DNA of 64,000 nucleotides, from the NCBI GenBank assembly GCA_947179155.2, contig OX359283.1, positions 6,839,764 through 6,903,763 on the forward strand, read 5' to 3'. The first letter of the stretch is position 1; every line of letters begins with the position of its first letter. Below, piece by piece: positions 50,772 through 62,732 of this stretch. Both the position numbers and the translations under genes were made by a program. The notes below the pieces were generated by a model, which did not search any database, was not told where the DNA came from, and saw only the letters and a program-made list of their open reading frames with translations. This DNA is from Hedera helix (lineage: Eukaryota; Streptophyta; Magnoliopsida; Apiales; Araliaceae).

Positions 50772-52283
50772 AGGGAGAGATTTCGATTTCTGAAGAATTT
50801 TCGATTTCTAGGGTTTTGATGAGTTTTGGGAGAATGGGTATTGACAACTGATGGGAAATGACTTAAAAATTGACTTATGCTAGTTCCCTCTTTTTTTTGC
50901 AGAGGACACGTGTCAGATACTCATTTGTAGAACGTGGGCTTAACTTTTGCATTTTTCATAACTGAAGCACATCAAGTATTCTAACCCACTTGAGTTTAGA
51001 GGGCGTGAAGTTCACCTTCCCTGTTGGAGTAAGCTTGAACAATTCGTAGAGTTGGCTGTTAGTCACTCAACCATCATCCTTTCAATAAATGACCTTGATT
51101 ACTGATGTCATGAATTGTAGGCTGGTAAATAGCTATGAAGGAGTTTATAGGCAAGAAATTTGTATGAAGTGCAAACGTAGACTCAATATGCTCTACGATC
51201 AGGAAGTGACTCTACGATTTGGGATGATAAGGCTAGCTTGGTTCTCAGTCGTATAATTTAGAGATTATGATAAGAGAGATAAGTGCATTTGGTTCATCAA
51301 TCACATTGTTTTGGGACTTTGTGACTGGAATGAGAAAGGTAGTCCATTGAAGAATAAAATTTACCTTCAGCTTGCCTTCTTAAGATACAGAGTTGACTGT
51401 AGCGATCATTCATCAACAATTTTCCTCAAATTTTATCTTCTGGTGAGTTTTGTACTTCTGAGCTTGCTTTCTTACTCTACGACTTAGCTTTGCTACTTTA
51501 AGATCTTGCATGAAGTACAATCGTAGAGTTAAGATTTGAGCTGCTTGTGGATTTCATCATTGATTACCATATGTTGTAGCTTGATAGAACTCCTAATACT
51601 GTTTTTAAAAAAATGAAGCACTTCCTTTCCCACTCATCTTCAGATAATATCCTTTGAATTTAAGTCCTTAAGCTTATCGTAAAGCTTAATCCTGAGCCCA
51701 TCGAGTGAATACTTGGATTCGAGACTGATTCCAGCTGCTGACATTTGGTATATAGAAAATCATTTTACACTTTAAAGCATTGATTTCTGTTGGACTTGCT
51801 TCTGCTATAAACTTTCGAACCGGTGAGAAGTAGTTTTGTTAGTGCTTGGCACAGTGATGCTTCCTTTGAGAATAATAGGATCTGGTGTCCTTTGGCATCA
51901 AGATTTGAACTTCCCAGTTTATTTGAGGGAAAAAATACAAGTTATTGTATTCTTCGAGTGAATTAATTAATAATTCTTATCAACAGAACATCCTTTTGAT
52001 TTCTTCATCTTGCTGCATCAGCTTAATTTTGAAAGTTCACTCGATAGCTTCTTTGCTGAGATCATCTGAATTTGTCTTAGAAAAGATTAATGTCAATGAG
52101 TATACAGCATCAGACAGATTATCAACAATCAACATTCATATTTGTACCTGCATGAAAAGAAACATTAATTTGTAAGTTTCTTCATAAACAATGGTTCACT
52201 TCAATTCTTAAACTCAAAAACAGATTTTTACTAGTGTCATAGGATCTACTCAAAGCGTGAGCTTTTTATGTTCGTGAGCACCT
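50772..52283 (-). other. Long leader of the SIRE-type derivative
   Basis: About 1.5 kb between the primer site and the ORF, where gag-pol would begin. No coding similarity is visible. Contains scattered ATCGTAGAGT / ACTCTACGAT motifs. Confidence 0.6.
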
Positions 52284-52295
52284 GCTCTGATACCA
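52284..52295 (-). other. Primer binding site of the SIRE-type derivative
   Basis: GCTCTGATACCA, three bases from the LTR start at 52299. Confidence 0.93.
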
Positions 52296-52298
52296 ATT

Positions 52299-54801
52299 GT
52301 TAGTTCCCAGAGGCACACAAGTGATCTAGAAGGGGGGTGAATAGATCTCTTAGAAACTTTTTGCTTAACTTCAAAAGTTTATTACCAATTAATTCATTTA
52401 ATCAAGATTTGTTTGCACAGCGGAATATTAGTTTGAAAACTCCCCTTAAAGATTTGTAAAACTTCTCCGTTACGTTAAGACTGTATTGAAGATAGCCACT
52501 TGTCAAGTAAACCAATTTTAGTAGTTATATCTATATATGTATATATGACAAAATGTAAATGACTGAATGTAAATGACAAGTGTGAAGCTCCTTTGGTACT
52601 TGTTAACTTCTCGAGACGAACTCCTAAGATGACTGTGAAGCTCTTTCCTTTCGGTACTCAGTTGTTCCTTCTTATCATAGACCGTTTATAGCTTCTTGAG
52701 ATGGGCTTCTGAGATAACTGTAATGCTCCTACCTTTTGGTACTCAGTTGCTTTCATGTCTGTATCAAGTTGGCGTTTAAGCTTCTCTCTACCACGTGCCT
52801 AGCAGCTCTGAACACTTCTCTTGTAATAGAGTTATTTCTCTCTATGTCTCTCTCAATTCAGTATTAGTGTTCTGGTCGATCGTTGAGTTCTTCAGCATAT
52901 TCATTTTCTATTTCACTTTCTAATCTGTTGTTGTTCACCATCCTCTCTTGTATATTCTACAACAACCTTTTTTTTCTGTGAATCATTAAAGCCTTTATAC
53001 CTTTGTGCATATTTTACCGTTGAAAGAAATTCCGTTGTTTTCATTTGGCTTTGTGCAGATCCTTAATATCTTCGATGTTGACTTTCTTGCTGCTTGTGTT
53101 AGTTCTTTTTCCCTTTTCTGACATGTTCTGATATATCAAACTGTAGCTTAGCTTTCTCTGAAATTATAGTTGTTGCACTCCCAGAGTTGTTCAGCAAAGA
53201 TTATTATATTCTTTGTTAATGAATCTTCTGATCCATCAATAAATACCTTCATTGACTTTTAGAACCAGCTGTTCTGATGCATTCAAAGATGTCCTATTAG
53301 TCTGACTTTATTCACCATTTTCCTGAGCAGTGGGTCCTGACTTATAGTCGTTTAGGCACAAAGTCTTATGTGACTCTGACATGCATCTGTATCTCAAAAG
53401 CACTTAATCTTTCTTGAATTTGGGCGAGGAGTATTCTCTTTTCTCTTGCACTATATTGTCGTTCTATTAGTTTACTGGTTCTGAACTGCTCAGTGAATTC
53501 ATCGAGTGATAGGTTGTTCATTCTGATTCTGCGAATTCAGCTCCATGAATGTTACTTAAGGTATTTCAAGTAAAACATTGAGTTAGTGCGATCTTTTCTC
53601 TTACTTTGCGATCTTGTTATTCTGTTCAGATCGCAGAGTTTGTCTGCAGTGCTTTGCTTTATGATTTCATTCTGCGAGCTTGTCCTTCTGTGCAAGTCGT
53701 GAAGTTGTTGACTGCAGTGCTTTTCAGTGAAATCGTTGAGTTGTTGTCTTAGTTGGCACATCCTTTATTTCTACTCAACGATTATTCCATGTGTAGAATA
53801 ATTTTCTGCATTTTCTTGTCATCCTGTTTCACTCTATGATTTCTTCTAACTGTGCAAATCGTATAGTTCTCGTATGTGCTTGTTCTTCAAGTTTACTCTA
53901 CGATCTTGCTAGATTGTGTATATCGTAGAGTACTTTTCTTCTCTGGTTCTGCGTTAATTGCAGGCTTGCTTAGCTGTCTGTTTGACGATCGTAGAGTTCT
54001 GCTCTACGAATTGTACTTGATCAGTTCTTTAATTTAGCTTGTATATTCTGTAGACCTCTTGCACATCTGTCTCTCTTTGATGATTGTAGAGTTATCCTGG
54101 TAAGGAGTCGTATGTTTCACTCTACGAATCATACTGAATCGTTGAGTCTTCTTTGCTTGGAATCGTAGAGTCCATTCTACGATCATATAAACTGATCAGA
54201 TCTAACATAAGATCAACCTAATAGATTTGATCTTTTCTAACTAAGTCCTTTCGTACATTATTACATCATTATATATATTGAAAGGACTTTACAGACTCTG
54301 TCATACACAAATACAACAATGATTCATTCTTATGCTACTCTGCTTATAGCATGCATCTTTTATGCAGAGTGACTCCTACAGAAAGATCAACCTAACATTT
54401 CTGATCTTTAAAATCTAAGTCCTTTGTACACATATATCTTTTAAAAGGACTTTACAACATTTGAACCAGATAACTTTCATTCTCTTTTATAAGCATCAGA
54501 TAGTTTTCAACAAAATCATATTTGTGTTATACAAGTGTGTAAATCACAGTATTTTAAATAGGTAATATATATCATACACACATGATCATGTAGGCACATA
54601 ATTTGATTAACATATAATCACTTTGTCAATTAACCACATAAGCACTTTTAGAACATCTACGCACATAATCAAGTAAGCACATAAGCACATTAACACATAA
54701 GCACTTTGTCAGATACACATTAACAATCAACCATGTAAGCACATTTACCACAATCATTTTTGCACAACAGTCATCATCATCAAATCAAACAACCTTCAAC
54801 A
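52299..54801 (-). repeat. 5' LTR of the SIRE-type derivative
   Basis: TGTTAGTTCCCAGAGGC to CCTTCAACA on the + strand, 2503 bp. Includes inverted ACTCTACGAT/ATCGTAGAGT pairs (53550-54190). Confidence 0.9.
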
Positions 54802-55392
54802 ATCACAACTCATTTGACAACACAACAAACCAAAAAATAAATTAGGGTTTTTACCAATAAACTTGGTTATCAACATTTCTACATACATTCTAGCATACAT
54901 GGATCTATATTGCATCAAATGACCACATAACTCATAGATCTACATATATAATATAGATCTAACATCATAGAGCTTCAAAATAGGTTTTGAACCAATAAAA
55001 CTATATTTTTTACTACAAAATCATCTTTTAACCACATAAAATACATTTAAGCATACATGAACACATAAGTACACATATACTCCACCAAACCTCAATCCTT
55101 ATACATTCGAGCTCACCATAGCTCCTCCACACAAAATACTCCCATAACCAACCATAGTAAAAAGACATAAAGTAGATATAAACTACAAAATGGAAAGGTT
55201 TAAGGAAGAGGGCACTTTTAAACCTTGATCTTAAAGCTCTCCTCCTCCTCCTCCTTCTAAATTAAGATATTAAACTAGATGACACCACCTTATATCCTTA
55301 CTCCACCTGAAAATCTCTTTATTAAACCCTCTTGGTGATTTCTTTCCTTAACTCTCAAGAACTTGGAGCATTTCCTCTTTTTTCTCTCAAGA

Positions 55393-55414
55393 GCTCTCTC
55401 TCTCTCTCTCTCTA
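55393..55414. repeat. (CT)n microsatellite
   Basis: CT dinucleotide run in C1. Confidence 0.95.
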
Positions 55415-55713
55415 TTTGGTAAACTTCTAACAAATGACTAACATTTGCTAGACTTGATAAATGGTCTTATTTATAGGACATTGCTAAGTTTACTTAAGCT
55501 ATACTAATCAACCAATACTCACCTAACCAAGTCTCTAAACCTAGCAAGACAAGAATCCACAAATTAAGGGACTGGCTGCATTGGGGAGGAATTTGGGGTG
55601 TGATGTCTTTAAGAAACAAACTTGGAGCCTTGAGACCCAAGTGGGACCCTCTTTGGCTAGCAATCCCCCTCCCAATTCCCTCCATTATTGCTTTTCTTTT
55701 ATTGCTTAATTGG

Positions 55714-55715
<2 letters not shown>

Positions 55716-55746
<31 letters not shown>
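55716..55746. repeat. (AT)n microsatellite
   Basis: AT dinucleotide run in C1. Confidence 0.96.
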
Positions 55747-55748
<2 letters not shown>

Positions 55749-57190
55749 ACACTTGTATCACTTGGGTCACACATTGGACTCTTATTTAAAAATTCAGGTG
55801 GGCTAAACCATTACTCTAGCAATGGACTTGGCAATTAAATTGGTTGGGCTACCAATTAATTCCATTTGGACTCCCATACTACTTTTATCAAGCTACCTAT
55901 ATTAATTAAGTTGGGATACCCCATTTTAATTCATTTGGATTAGGTTAATTCACACGTGGACTAACATATTAAATTCCACACTTGGATTAATAAATTAATC
56001 CAATTAAACTTGCTTATTTAAAATAATTTGGACTACCATACTTGGTTTATCTACAAACCCTAATATTTACCAAGGTTTGGGCTTTTTTAAATTAATCATC
56101 ATTCATTAACTATTCTTACTTGCCGCATTAATTCGCGAGTTAATAACCACATAAATATGTTTACACATTCTATTCCGTAAATGCCAAAAATTTATTCACA
56201 CAAGAAAAAATTACTTCATTGATAATTAATTAAGGATTCTAATTACAAAGTGGTTTAAAATTCATGGTTATTATAGTAACTACTTTGTTCGACAAGCTTA
56301 AACAAGCAATGAATATATAGGATGATATATCATGAATGAAAAATATTAACTTCTTGACTTCATCAATATACAATAATTGTGAATGAATGAGACATGAGAA
56401 ATTATATTCAATAAAAGAATTTTTAGAATATTTACTGTTGAGTGGCCACTAAGGAACATGAACATACTACTAAGGTATAACAGTCATTCGACTAAACCTT
56501 TGGAGTGTAAACACTCAAGTGTGGTACTCAAGGAGATCAACCTCTTATACCATATGTATATGCATAACATTTAGACACCTTACGCTTTATCGGTTCCCCG
56601 ACATAAAATACCTTCTTATAAGGGTTGTTCTTACTTAGTCTTTACTATAAAAGTCTGCACCAACTATTGGTTTGGATACCTATCAACAATATTCAAGTAA
56701 TTGAATTTATACATGCAATGTCTAGCCGAAACAATTAGCATAGACTACTTCTTAAACAATTCATGAATAAAAGAACTTTAAAGCTTCACAATTCAATAAT
56801 AGAACAAGTACTCAATTGTACACAAGTGCGAATAATAATAATTGATGTCAGTGTGGAATAATTTTCAATAACTATCCCACTTAGAGTATTCAAAAAATAA
56901 ATACAAGTTCAATTAGAAAACTTTCCTCTTTTGTTGACAGTAGTCTACTTTTAGTTATCGTATTTTGAATCCTAAATAGTTTATAATTTATCTACCAATT
57001 AGTAATTTCACAAAACGATTTACTTAACTTCTTAAACATATAATATCTCACTTAATTTATTAATAATTTGATAAATAATTAATCATCACAACTGGGTCCT
57101 ACATGAATAATATTTAATTTTAAAAAATTCGACTCAAACTAACCCGATCCGGCACGACTAGACCAAGTTCGATAAAATATATTTTTTAAA

Positions 57191-57330
57191 TTACTCAGAC
57201 CAGCGCCCTAGCACTGGGTTTACACTGTAAACCAGCGCCCCAACGCTGCTCAACAAATTCCAAAAGTTAGTCATGGTGTTGCGACACCCATAAATACACT
57301 AGACCCGGAGCTGCAGCGCTCCTTGCTAGA
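57191..57330. repeat. GC-rich patch with palindromes in C0
   Basis: Contains repeated CAGCGCCC motifs and a perfect stem GGTTTAC-ACT-GTAAACC at 57217-57233. The equivalent part of C1 is deleted. Confidence 0.65.
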
Positions 57331-59215
57331 AAACTTTCCAACCTTACATTTTTAACTTTTATTTTCTTACCCTTCATGTTACACACATAATAGTTCATGA
57401 ATTTTAAGATAGATGGACTTAAAGTTTGGACCAAGGCTAGTTAAGTTCATATATTAACACAGTCCAAAGTCTTAAACATTTTTAAAAACATTTTCCTCAT
57501 AAAAATCATTTTCGAACCTAATACGATAATTAGGGTTTTATCAAAATACATAGTTTACTAGGAAAATTGATATAAATCTATTTTAGCATATTTTTCACTC
57601 GTTCCAAATAGTTTATCTTTCAAACTCATATGTTTACCACATATGATATATAGATCATAAAAATGACCTACATACTTTTAAATTAGGGTTTTTACCGATG
57701 ATTATGTATAAACTCATACTCTTATACCTTTTTGCATACAAAGACATATTATACCACATATGACTATACAAACTCTAGATCTTCACAAATATCTTGAACA
57801 CATAGCTCATATAGTTTAGAAAATAGGTTTTCACCATAACTTTAAAAACTAAACACACATACATACATAACTTGATTTATCATAACATAACACACAAATA
57901 GATCATATAGACATATATATACACCATCACATCTCCATCCTTATATCTTTGAAACCCACCATGGTTTCTTTTCACAACAAATACTCTGTCACACCCCCAA
58001 ATTCGAGCAGTCGCCGCCAAGACCTGTGACTGACTCGTACTTATTTTTACTCGTAACTTAACCAATTATCCCATAATCATATTGGTTATACTAGTCTATT
58101 ACAGACAATTCTTTAAAAATTTCTTTTAGTTAATCTCTGGATCATAACTTGGTCTCGATCCTATTTTTTCTACAAGTATCAACTAGTAGTTCATCCGTAT
58201 TCATAGATAACACCATATATATCGGTCAATTTTTAACCTTAAGATTTAGACATTCTATAATTTAATATATCCAAGGTTCAAAGCATTAACATAGGATTGT
58301 TTTTAAAACTGAAGAGTCTTGCGACAAATGTTGCATATTTATTCCTGGTAAGATTCCTTTTCTTACAGAACTCCCCATATTATTCAACACCCTCACTTAG
58401 ATATATATCTTTATAGAGATATCTCTTCATATCAATATTTTTTATTTATCTATAATTCATAATATTAATAACACGCTTGTACTTGGAACATATGAACATT
58501 GCGATGAATTTAGTTTCTTCATCAGTACTAGATCTCTGTTCTTACAGCACTCACAATGTTATTCAATATCTTCATTCATACATATAGTTCTTTATCAACA
58601 CTATTTTAATGTTTAACAATTTTAAGTTCTATCAAATTTAAAGACATAGCACTCTTTGATGATAATATGATAATATCAATGAATAATATTTGGTTACATA
58701 TTTGCATGTTCATATTACATAAATCTTTATGGCTACAAACGATAGACAAGTAATCTAGTCTACGCGTACTTCTTTACTTCCTTGATCTTCTTATCATTCT
58801 TCTTTACTGCAAATAAAGGTTTATTCGCAAAAATGAGCACGACGACTCAGTAGGTATAACAAATAACACATACACAGTTTATGCTTTCATATAAACTTTA
58901 ACATACGTTGACTTAACATATATCTCAATTCAATAGAATAAATAACTCTCACTTAAACAATTTATATCATGTTATCACACAAAGAGTATAAATCACGTTT
59001 ATAAATTATAAACAAAATACTTAAGATTTAGAAGACTTGCAAACATAAGTTGAAGACTTTATATAGCACATCAGAGTTAGAAGACTTGCCTTGATGCATT
59101 TAATAATTTAAACACTAATCTTAACTTGTTCGAAACAAACCTACACAATTATAAGTTTATATAAACTAGTTAAGTTTTAACTTACAATAATTTAATTTTT
59201 AAGTTTTAATTTGGG

Positions 59216-59505
59216 CATTATAACTACTTGTAAATAGGACTTTTTTACTATATGTATATAATAATTTGAGTATTATAACTGCTTGTGAAAGTATATTTTT
59301 ACTAAATACTTGAAGAAATTTGAACATAGTAACTAATAGTGTTTTTGATCTTTTGGACTTTTCAATTGAAATAAATCAGACATTATAATTGCTTGTAAAT
59401 AGGACTTTTCTACTATATATATAAATATTTTGAGCATTATAACTGTTTGTAAAAGCATATTTTTACTAAATACAAGAAGAAAAATGAACATAATAACTAC
59501 TAAAG
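59216..59505. repeat. 165-bp tandem duplication in element E
   Basis: CATTATAACTACTTGTAAAT at 59216 and CATTATAATTGCTTGTAAAT at 59381, each followed by similar sequence. Confidence 0.8.
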
Positions 59506-60084
59506 TATACTTCTTGTAGTGCTTGCTTTAGCGAAAAGTGCGCAGGTCTTCGATATTCAAAATATATTTTTATCTCACAATAACTCTCAAAATATAACTA
59601 TAAAGTGTTTTGCTCTTGAAAGTGCTTGAAAAATGATGACAGAAATGTGAAGGAATGGCTTGGTATTTATAAAAAAATATAGTTTCGTTAATTGCACGTT
59701 GGGTGCTTGGTTTATTACACTTTAATACTTGATTAATTGCACCTTAGTCTCTTAAAATATCTAAAAGTCATCATCATTTTTCTCCTCTATTTAATGTCAT
59801 TTAATGCTTCATCATTACTCCCAAAATATCTAGTAATGAGTGAACAATTTTTCTTATTTCTTTACAAATATCTAGGAAAATATCCTATCATAATACTTAC
59901 AAAATTTGTAAGTATTTCAAACTTTCTAAATGGTCAAAATACCCTCAAAATCTCTAACAAAGTAACCAAACTAGAAAGGTCTAACTTGGCTAACATTTAG
60001 TTAGTTTGGTTTGTAACTTAGTTACTCAAACCTAGTTTCTTTATAACTAGTTAGTTACATTGTATAATACATAAATATTTAATA

Positions 60085-60570
60085 TGTATTATCTTCGTAT
60101 TATTCTCATATAATACTCATATAATTCTCATATTAGTTTCGTATAGTCTTCGTATATTTCTCGTATTATACTTTGTATAATACTTAAGTTTTATTTTTTT
60201 ATTTTTCACCAATTAATTAGGTTTTAACCAATTTTAGATTTTAACATTTATGAATAGATATTTCTTATTTATATTTCGTATAAATGATATTTCGTAAAAC
60301 GAAAAGTCAAAATGACGAAATGAGTTTTTCCGTGAAAAATGTTTTTCACGTTGATTTCTTAGAAAATGGAGAAACGTGCAAAGAGTCAAAAAAAACGAAA
60401 AGCTTTTCTGCGTGAATATTATTTTTTGCGTTTTCTTAGGAAAATTTTTATTTTCTCCCAGGTATCTATACCTCGTATAAACGTTATGTCGTGAAATACA
60501 AAAAGTCAAAACGACAAAAAGAGTTTTCTCGTGAATAATGATTTTCTGCATTTATTTTTTGAGAAAATCT
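60085..60570. repeat. Short and about 90-bp tandem repeats in element E
   Basis: 60085-60185 repeats TTCGTAT/TCTCATATAA blocks. 60290-60570 has three diverged units with AAAGTCAAAA.GACGAAA, TTTTCCGTGAA and TTTTCTTAGAAAAT. Confidence 0.75.
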
Positions 60571-61935
60571 TTTTCTTAAATTAATCTGTGGTACATATAG
60601 GAAATAATCACATAACACAAAGATTGGAACACAATTCAATATTTATTAATGACATAACACATAGTTTATGTTAAAATGTTAACCTCAAGTCCTATACAAT
60701 CATAACTATAAGTCGCTTTAGATCTTGAATGTATACCGGAGAAATAATATTCTTAGGTTTTCATAAAAAAATTAGGTTTTAATTCTTAACCTTTAATTTA
60801 ATTTTTTAAGATCGTATTTAATAGCATCAGAAATATATGGGACATTACATTCCACCCAACTTATAAGAATTTCGTCCTCGAAATCATACAATTATCTCTA
60901 ATCATTTGATATCATATTTATAAGTTTTATAAATATTCAAGATATTACACACTCGTACAACAACATGGTATACAACATACAACAAACATTAAAATACAAC
61001 TTATGAACTAGAGTTTTTAGATGAGAACACGTTTAAACCTTTGGGTTCTTAATGCTCTCTTTCTTCTTGAAATGAACTTTGAAAAGCTCTCCAACTTGAT
61101 TCCTTGGCTCAATCAAAAATGCTTTCTCTAACTCTCTTGGTGTTCTAGCTAACAAACCCTCTAGCTCACAAAACTATTAAGAACTCTCTCTATACCGAGT
61201 GTATTTTCTCACTTTTCTCTCAAATGCTCTCCACTTCTTACACTTAGAAAAACTAACAAATGCCAAACTTCTACTGGGCTTGGTGGAGTACTTTATACAT
61301 AATACTCTAGTAAGCTTAATAAACATCTCATAATCAACTAGTATTGGTGAATTATCACACTAATTAGACTTACTATTGGATGGAATAACATCTTTGATTG
61401 ACTAGAGTTGGTGAGGATTTGGTAGGGTTAGTGAGCAACTTTGGAGCTTGAGTGAAAGGAAAGCTAACTAAGGCAATACTCCACCCTAAAGAGCCCCACT
61501 TTAACAGGCCATTTGGCCTTTTTCCCTTTTAATTTTCCTTTTCTTTTAGCACATACATATATATATATACACACATTTGACCACTATGTTGACTTTTATT
61601 TGGATTTTCAAATTAGATCATTTGTTTGGGCTACTAGATTTTTTCATTTTGGCTCCTAACAATTAAATCAATTGGACTAACTATACTCACTTACAAGACT
61701 TGAATTTCAATCAAGTTTTGGGCTAGCATTTAATTCCTTATGGACTAACATATTAGATATAACACTTGAGTTAATAAATTCATCTACAAGTCTAGCAATT
61801 CAAGTAAAGTTTGGGCTTGTTTAGTTTAACTCATTGGGCTAGTCCACTAGTATTTAATTATACTACTTGAACCCTTCTTTTAATTAAATCATCAATTCAT
61901 TAACTCTCCTACCTTGTCACATTTATTAGATTAAT

Positions 61936-61939
<4 letters not shown>

Positions 61940-61989
<50 letters not shown>
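61940..61989. repeat. (AC)n microsatellite
   Basis: About 25 uninterrupted AC units in C0. Confidence 0.97.
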
Positions 61990-61994
<5 letters not shown>

Positions 61995-62082
61995 TCATCA
62001 TTGATAAATAGTTCTTAATTCTATTTACAATGTGACATAATATTCATGGTTATTATAATTTTTCCATTAGCAAAATATTTAA

Positions 62083-62590
62083 TGACCATGGTATCCTTGA
62101 TGAAACTTCTCGAAAATTTCCTAATCGTGATAAAATGACCATTTTACCCTTAAAGAAAATTGTTAATGACTAACATGACCTTGAGAAAAATTTTAGAAAA
62201 TTTCTTAATCATGGCAAAATGACTACTTTGTCCTTATAGAAAATTATAAATGACCTTTGTATTGTACAAGTTTATAGGAAGCTTTCTAGTAAAAGGCCAA
62301 ATGACCACTTTGACCTTAGATAAATTTGATAATGACCTTTGTATCCTAGAAGGAAATTTCTAGGAAGTTTTCTAGTAAAAGGACAAATGACCACTTTGAC
62401 CTTAGAGAAATTTAATAATGACTATTGTGTCTTAGAAAGAAATTTCCTAAGTGATAGTAAAATGACCATTTTGTCATTGGAGAAATTGACCATTATATCA
62501 TCTGAGAAAAATTTTAGGAAATTTCCTTGGATTATATTAATGACCATTTTGCCATTTCCTAGTAAAGGCTAATAATCATTTTTCCCTTGG
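62083..62590 (+). repeat. Minisatellite of about 80 bp (host repeat H, right part)
   Basis: Units begin TGACCATTTTGCC-like at 62136, 62220, 62302, 62388, 62463 and 62540 (spacing 84, 82, 86, 75, 77). The 234-base ORF across it is a by-product of the repeat. Confidence 0.85.
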
Positions 62591-62597
62591 TCTTGAC

Positions 62598-62612
62598 TTT
62601 CTATAAATATGG
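62598..62612 (+). promoter_or_regulatory. Candidate TATA box of host repeat H
   Basis: CTATAAATATGGAGC about 15 bases after the minisatellite, like the core promoter of a plant LTR; the sequence after it is a plausible leader. Confidence 0.5.
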
Positions 62613-62732
62613 AGCCTTAAGAATTTTGCAAGAGTTTTGTGAAAAGTTGGATCATTTTACTTAGTAATTTGGAGAGAGCTTGAGAGCAAAAATATAGAGA
62701 GCTTAAGGAAAAGCCACTTTCAGACCAAAAAC

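Larger units (their letters stand above)
47444..54801 (-). mobile_element. SIRE-type LTR derivative carrying only a third ORF
   Basis: 5' LTR 52299-54801 (2503 bp), primer site 52284-52295, internal region 48169-52298, polypurine tracts, and a 3' LTR reduced to 725 bp (47444-48168). The only coding trace is the third-ORF-like pseudogene 49116-50771; no gag, protease, integrase, RT or RNase H is visible in 4.1 kb of internal sequence. The far part of the 3' LTR and about 0.5 kb of the C1 target were deleted together, so no TSD remains. Confidence 0.85.
16061..56275 (-). mobile_element. Solo LTR C1, nested in C0 and split by two elements
   Basis: Own sequence is 16061-16773, 46434-47443 and 54802-56275 (about 3.2 kb). 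It begins TGTGACGCCCCCAAATTCG and ends GGTTATTATA like C0. The TSD is GCAAC (16056-16060) versus GTAAC (56276-56280). The sequence GGGTGAGCAAC..TACTTTG of C0 is rejoined across it. About 0.5 kb equivalent to C0 57130-57660 is missing at the junction with the SIRE-like derivative, and an AT-repeat array (46846-47292) is expanded. Confidence 0.72.
57987..60949 (-). mobile_element. Degenerate LTR element E, nested in C0
   Basis: Begins TGTCACACCCCCAAATTCG, ends GATATTACA; TSD TACTC (57982-57986) versus CACTC (60950-60954). The C1 copy shows the empty site (AAATACTCCCATAACC near 55140). A 2863-bp LTR (57987-60849) is followed by a short internal remnant with the Gypsy-type closing motif (TTTCGTCCTCGAAAT on +, 60880-60895), then a stub that ends like the start of an LTR. 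I read this as a 3' LTR, the end of an internal region, and a 5' LTR reduced to about 45 bp by deletion. Confidence 0.65.
15728..62057 (-). mobile_element. Solo LTR C0, split by nested insertions
   Basis: Own sequence is 15728-16060, 56281-57981 and 60955-62057 (about 3.15 kb). It begins TGTAACACCTCCAAATTCGG and ends GGTTATTATA. Flanks ACTTT (15723-15727) and ATTTT (62058-62062) fit a 5-bp TSD with one change. The three parts align in order with C1. Interrupted by C1 after GCAAC (16056-16060) and by element E after TACTC (57982-57986). There is no internal region, so it is a solo LTR. Confidence 0.75.

Noticed and set aside
62339..62572. 77-aa ORF
   Set aside because: Follows the 80-bp minisatellite; the peptide repeats reflect the DNA repeats.
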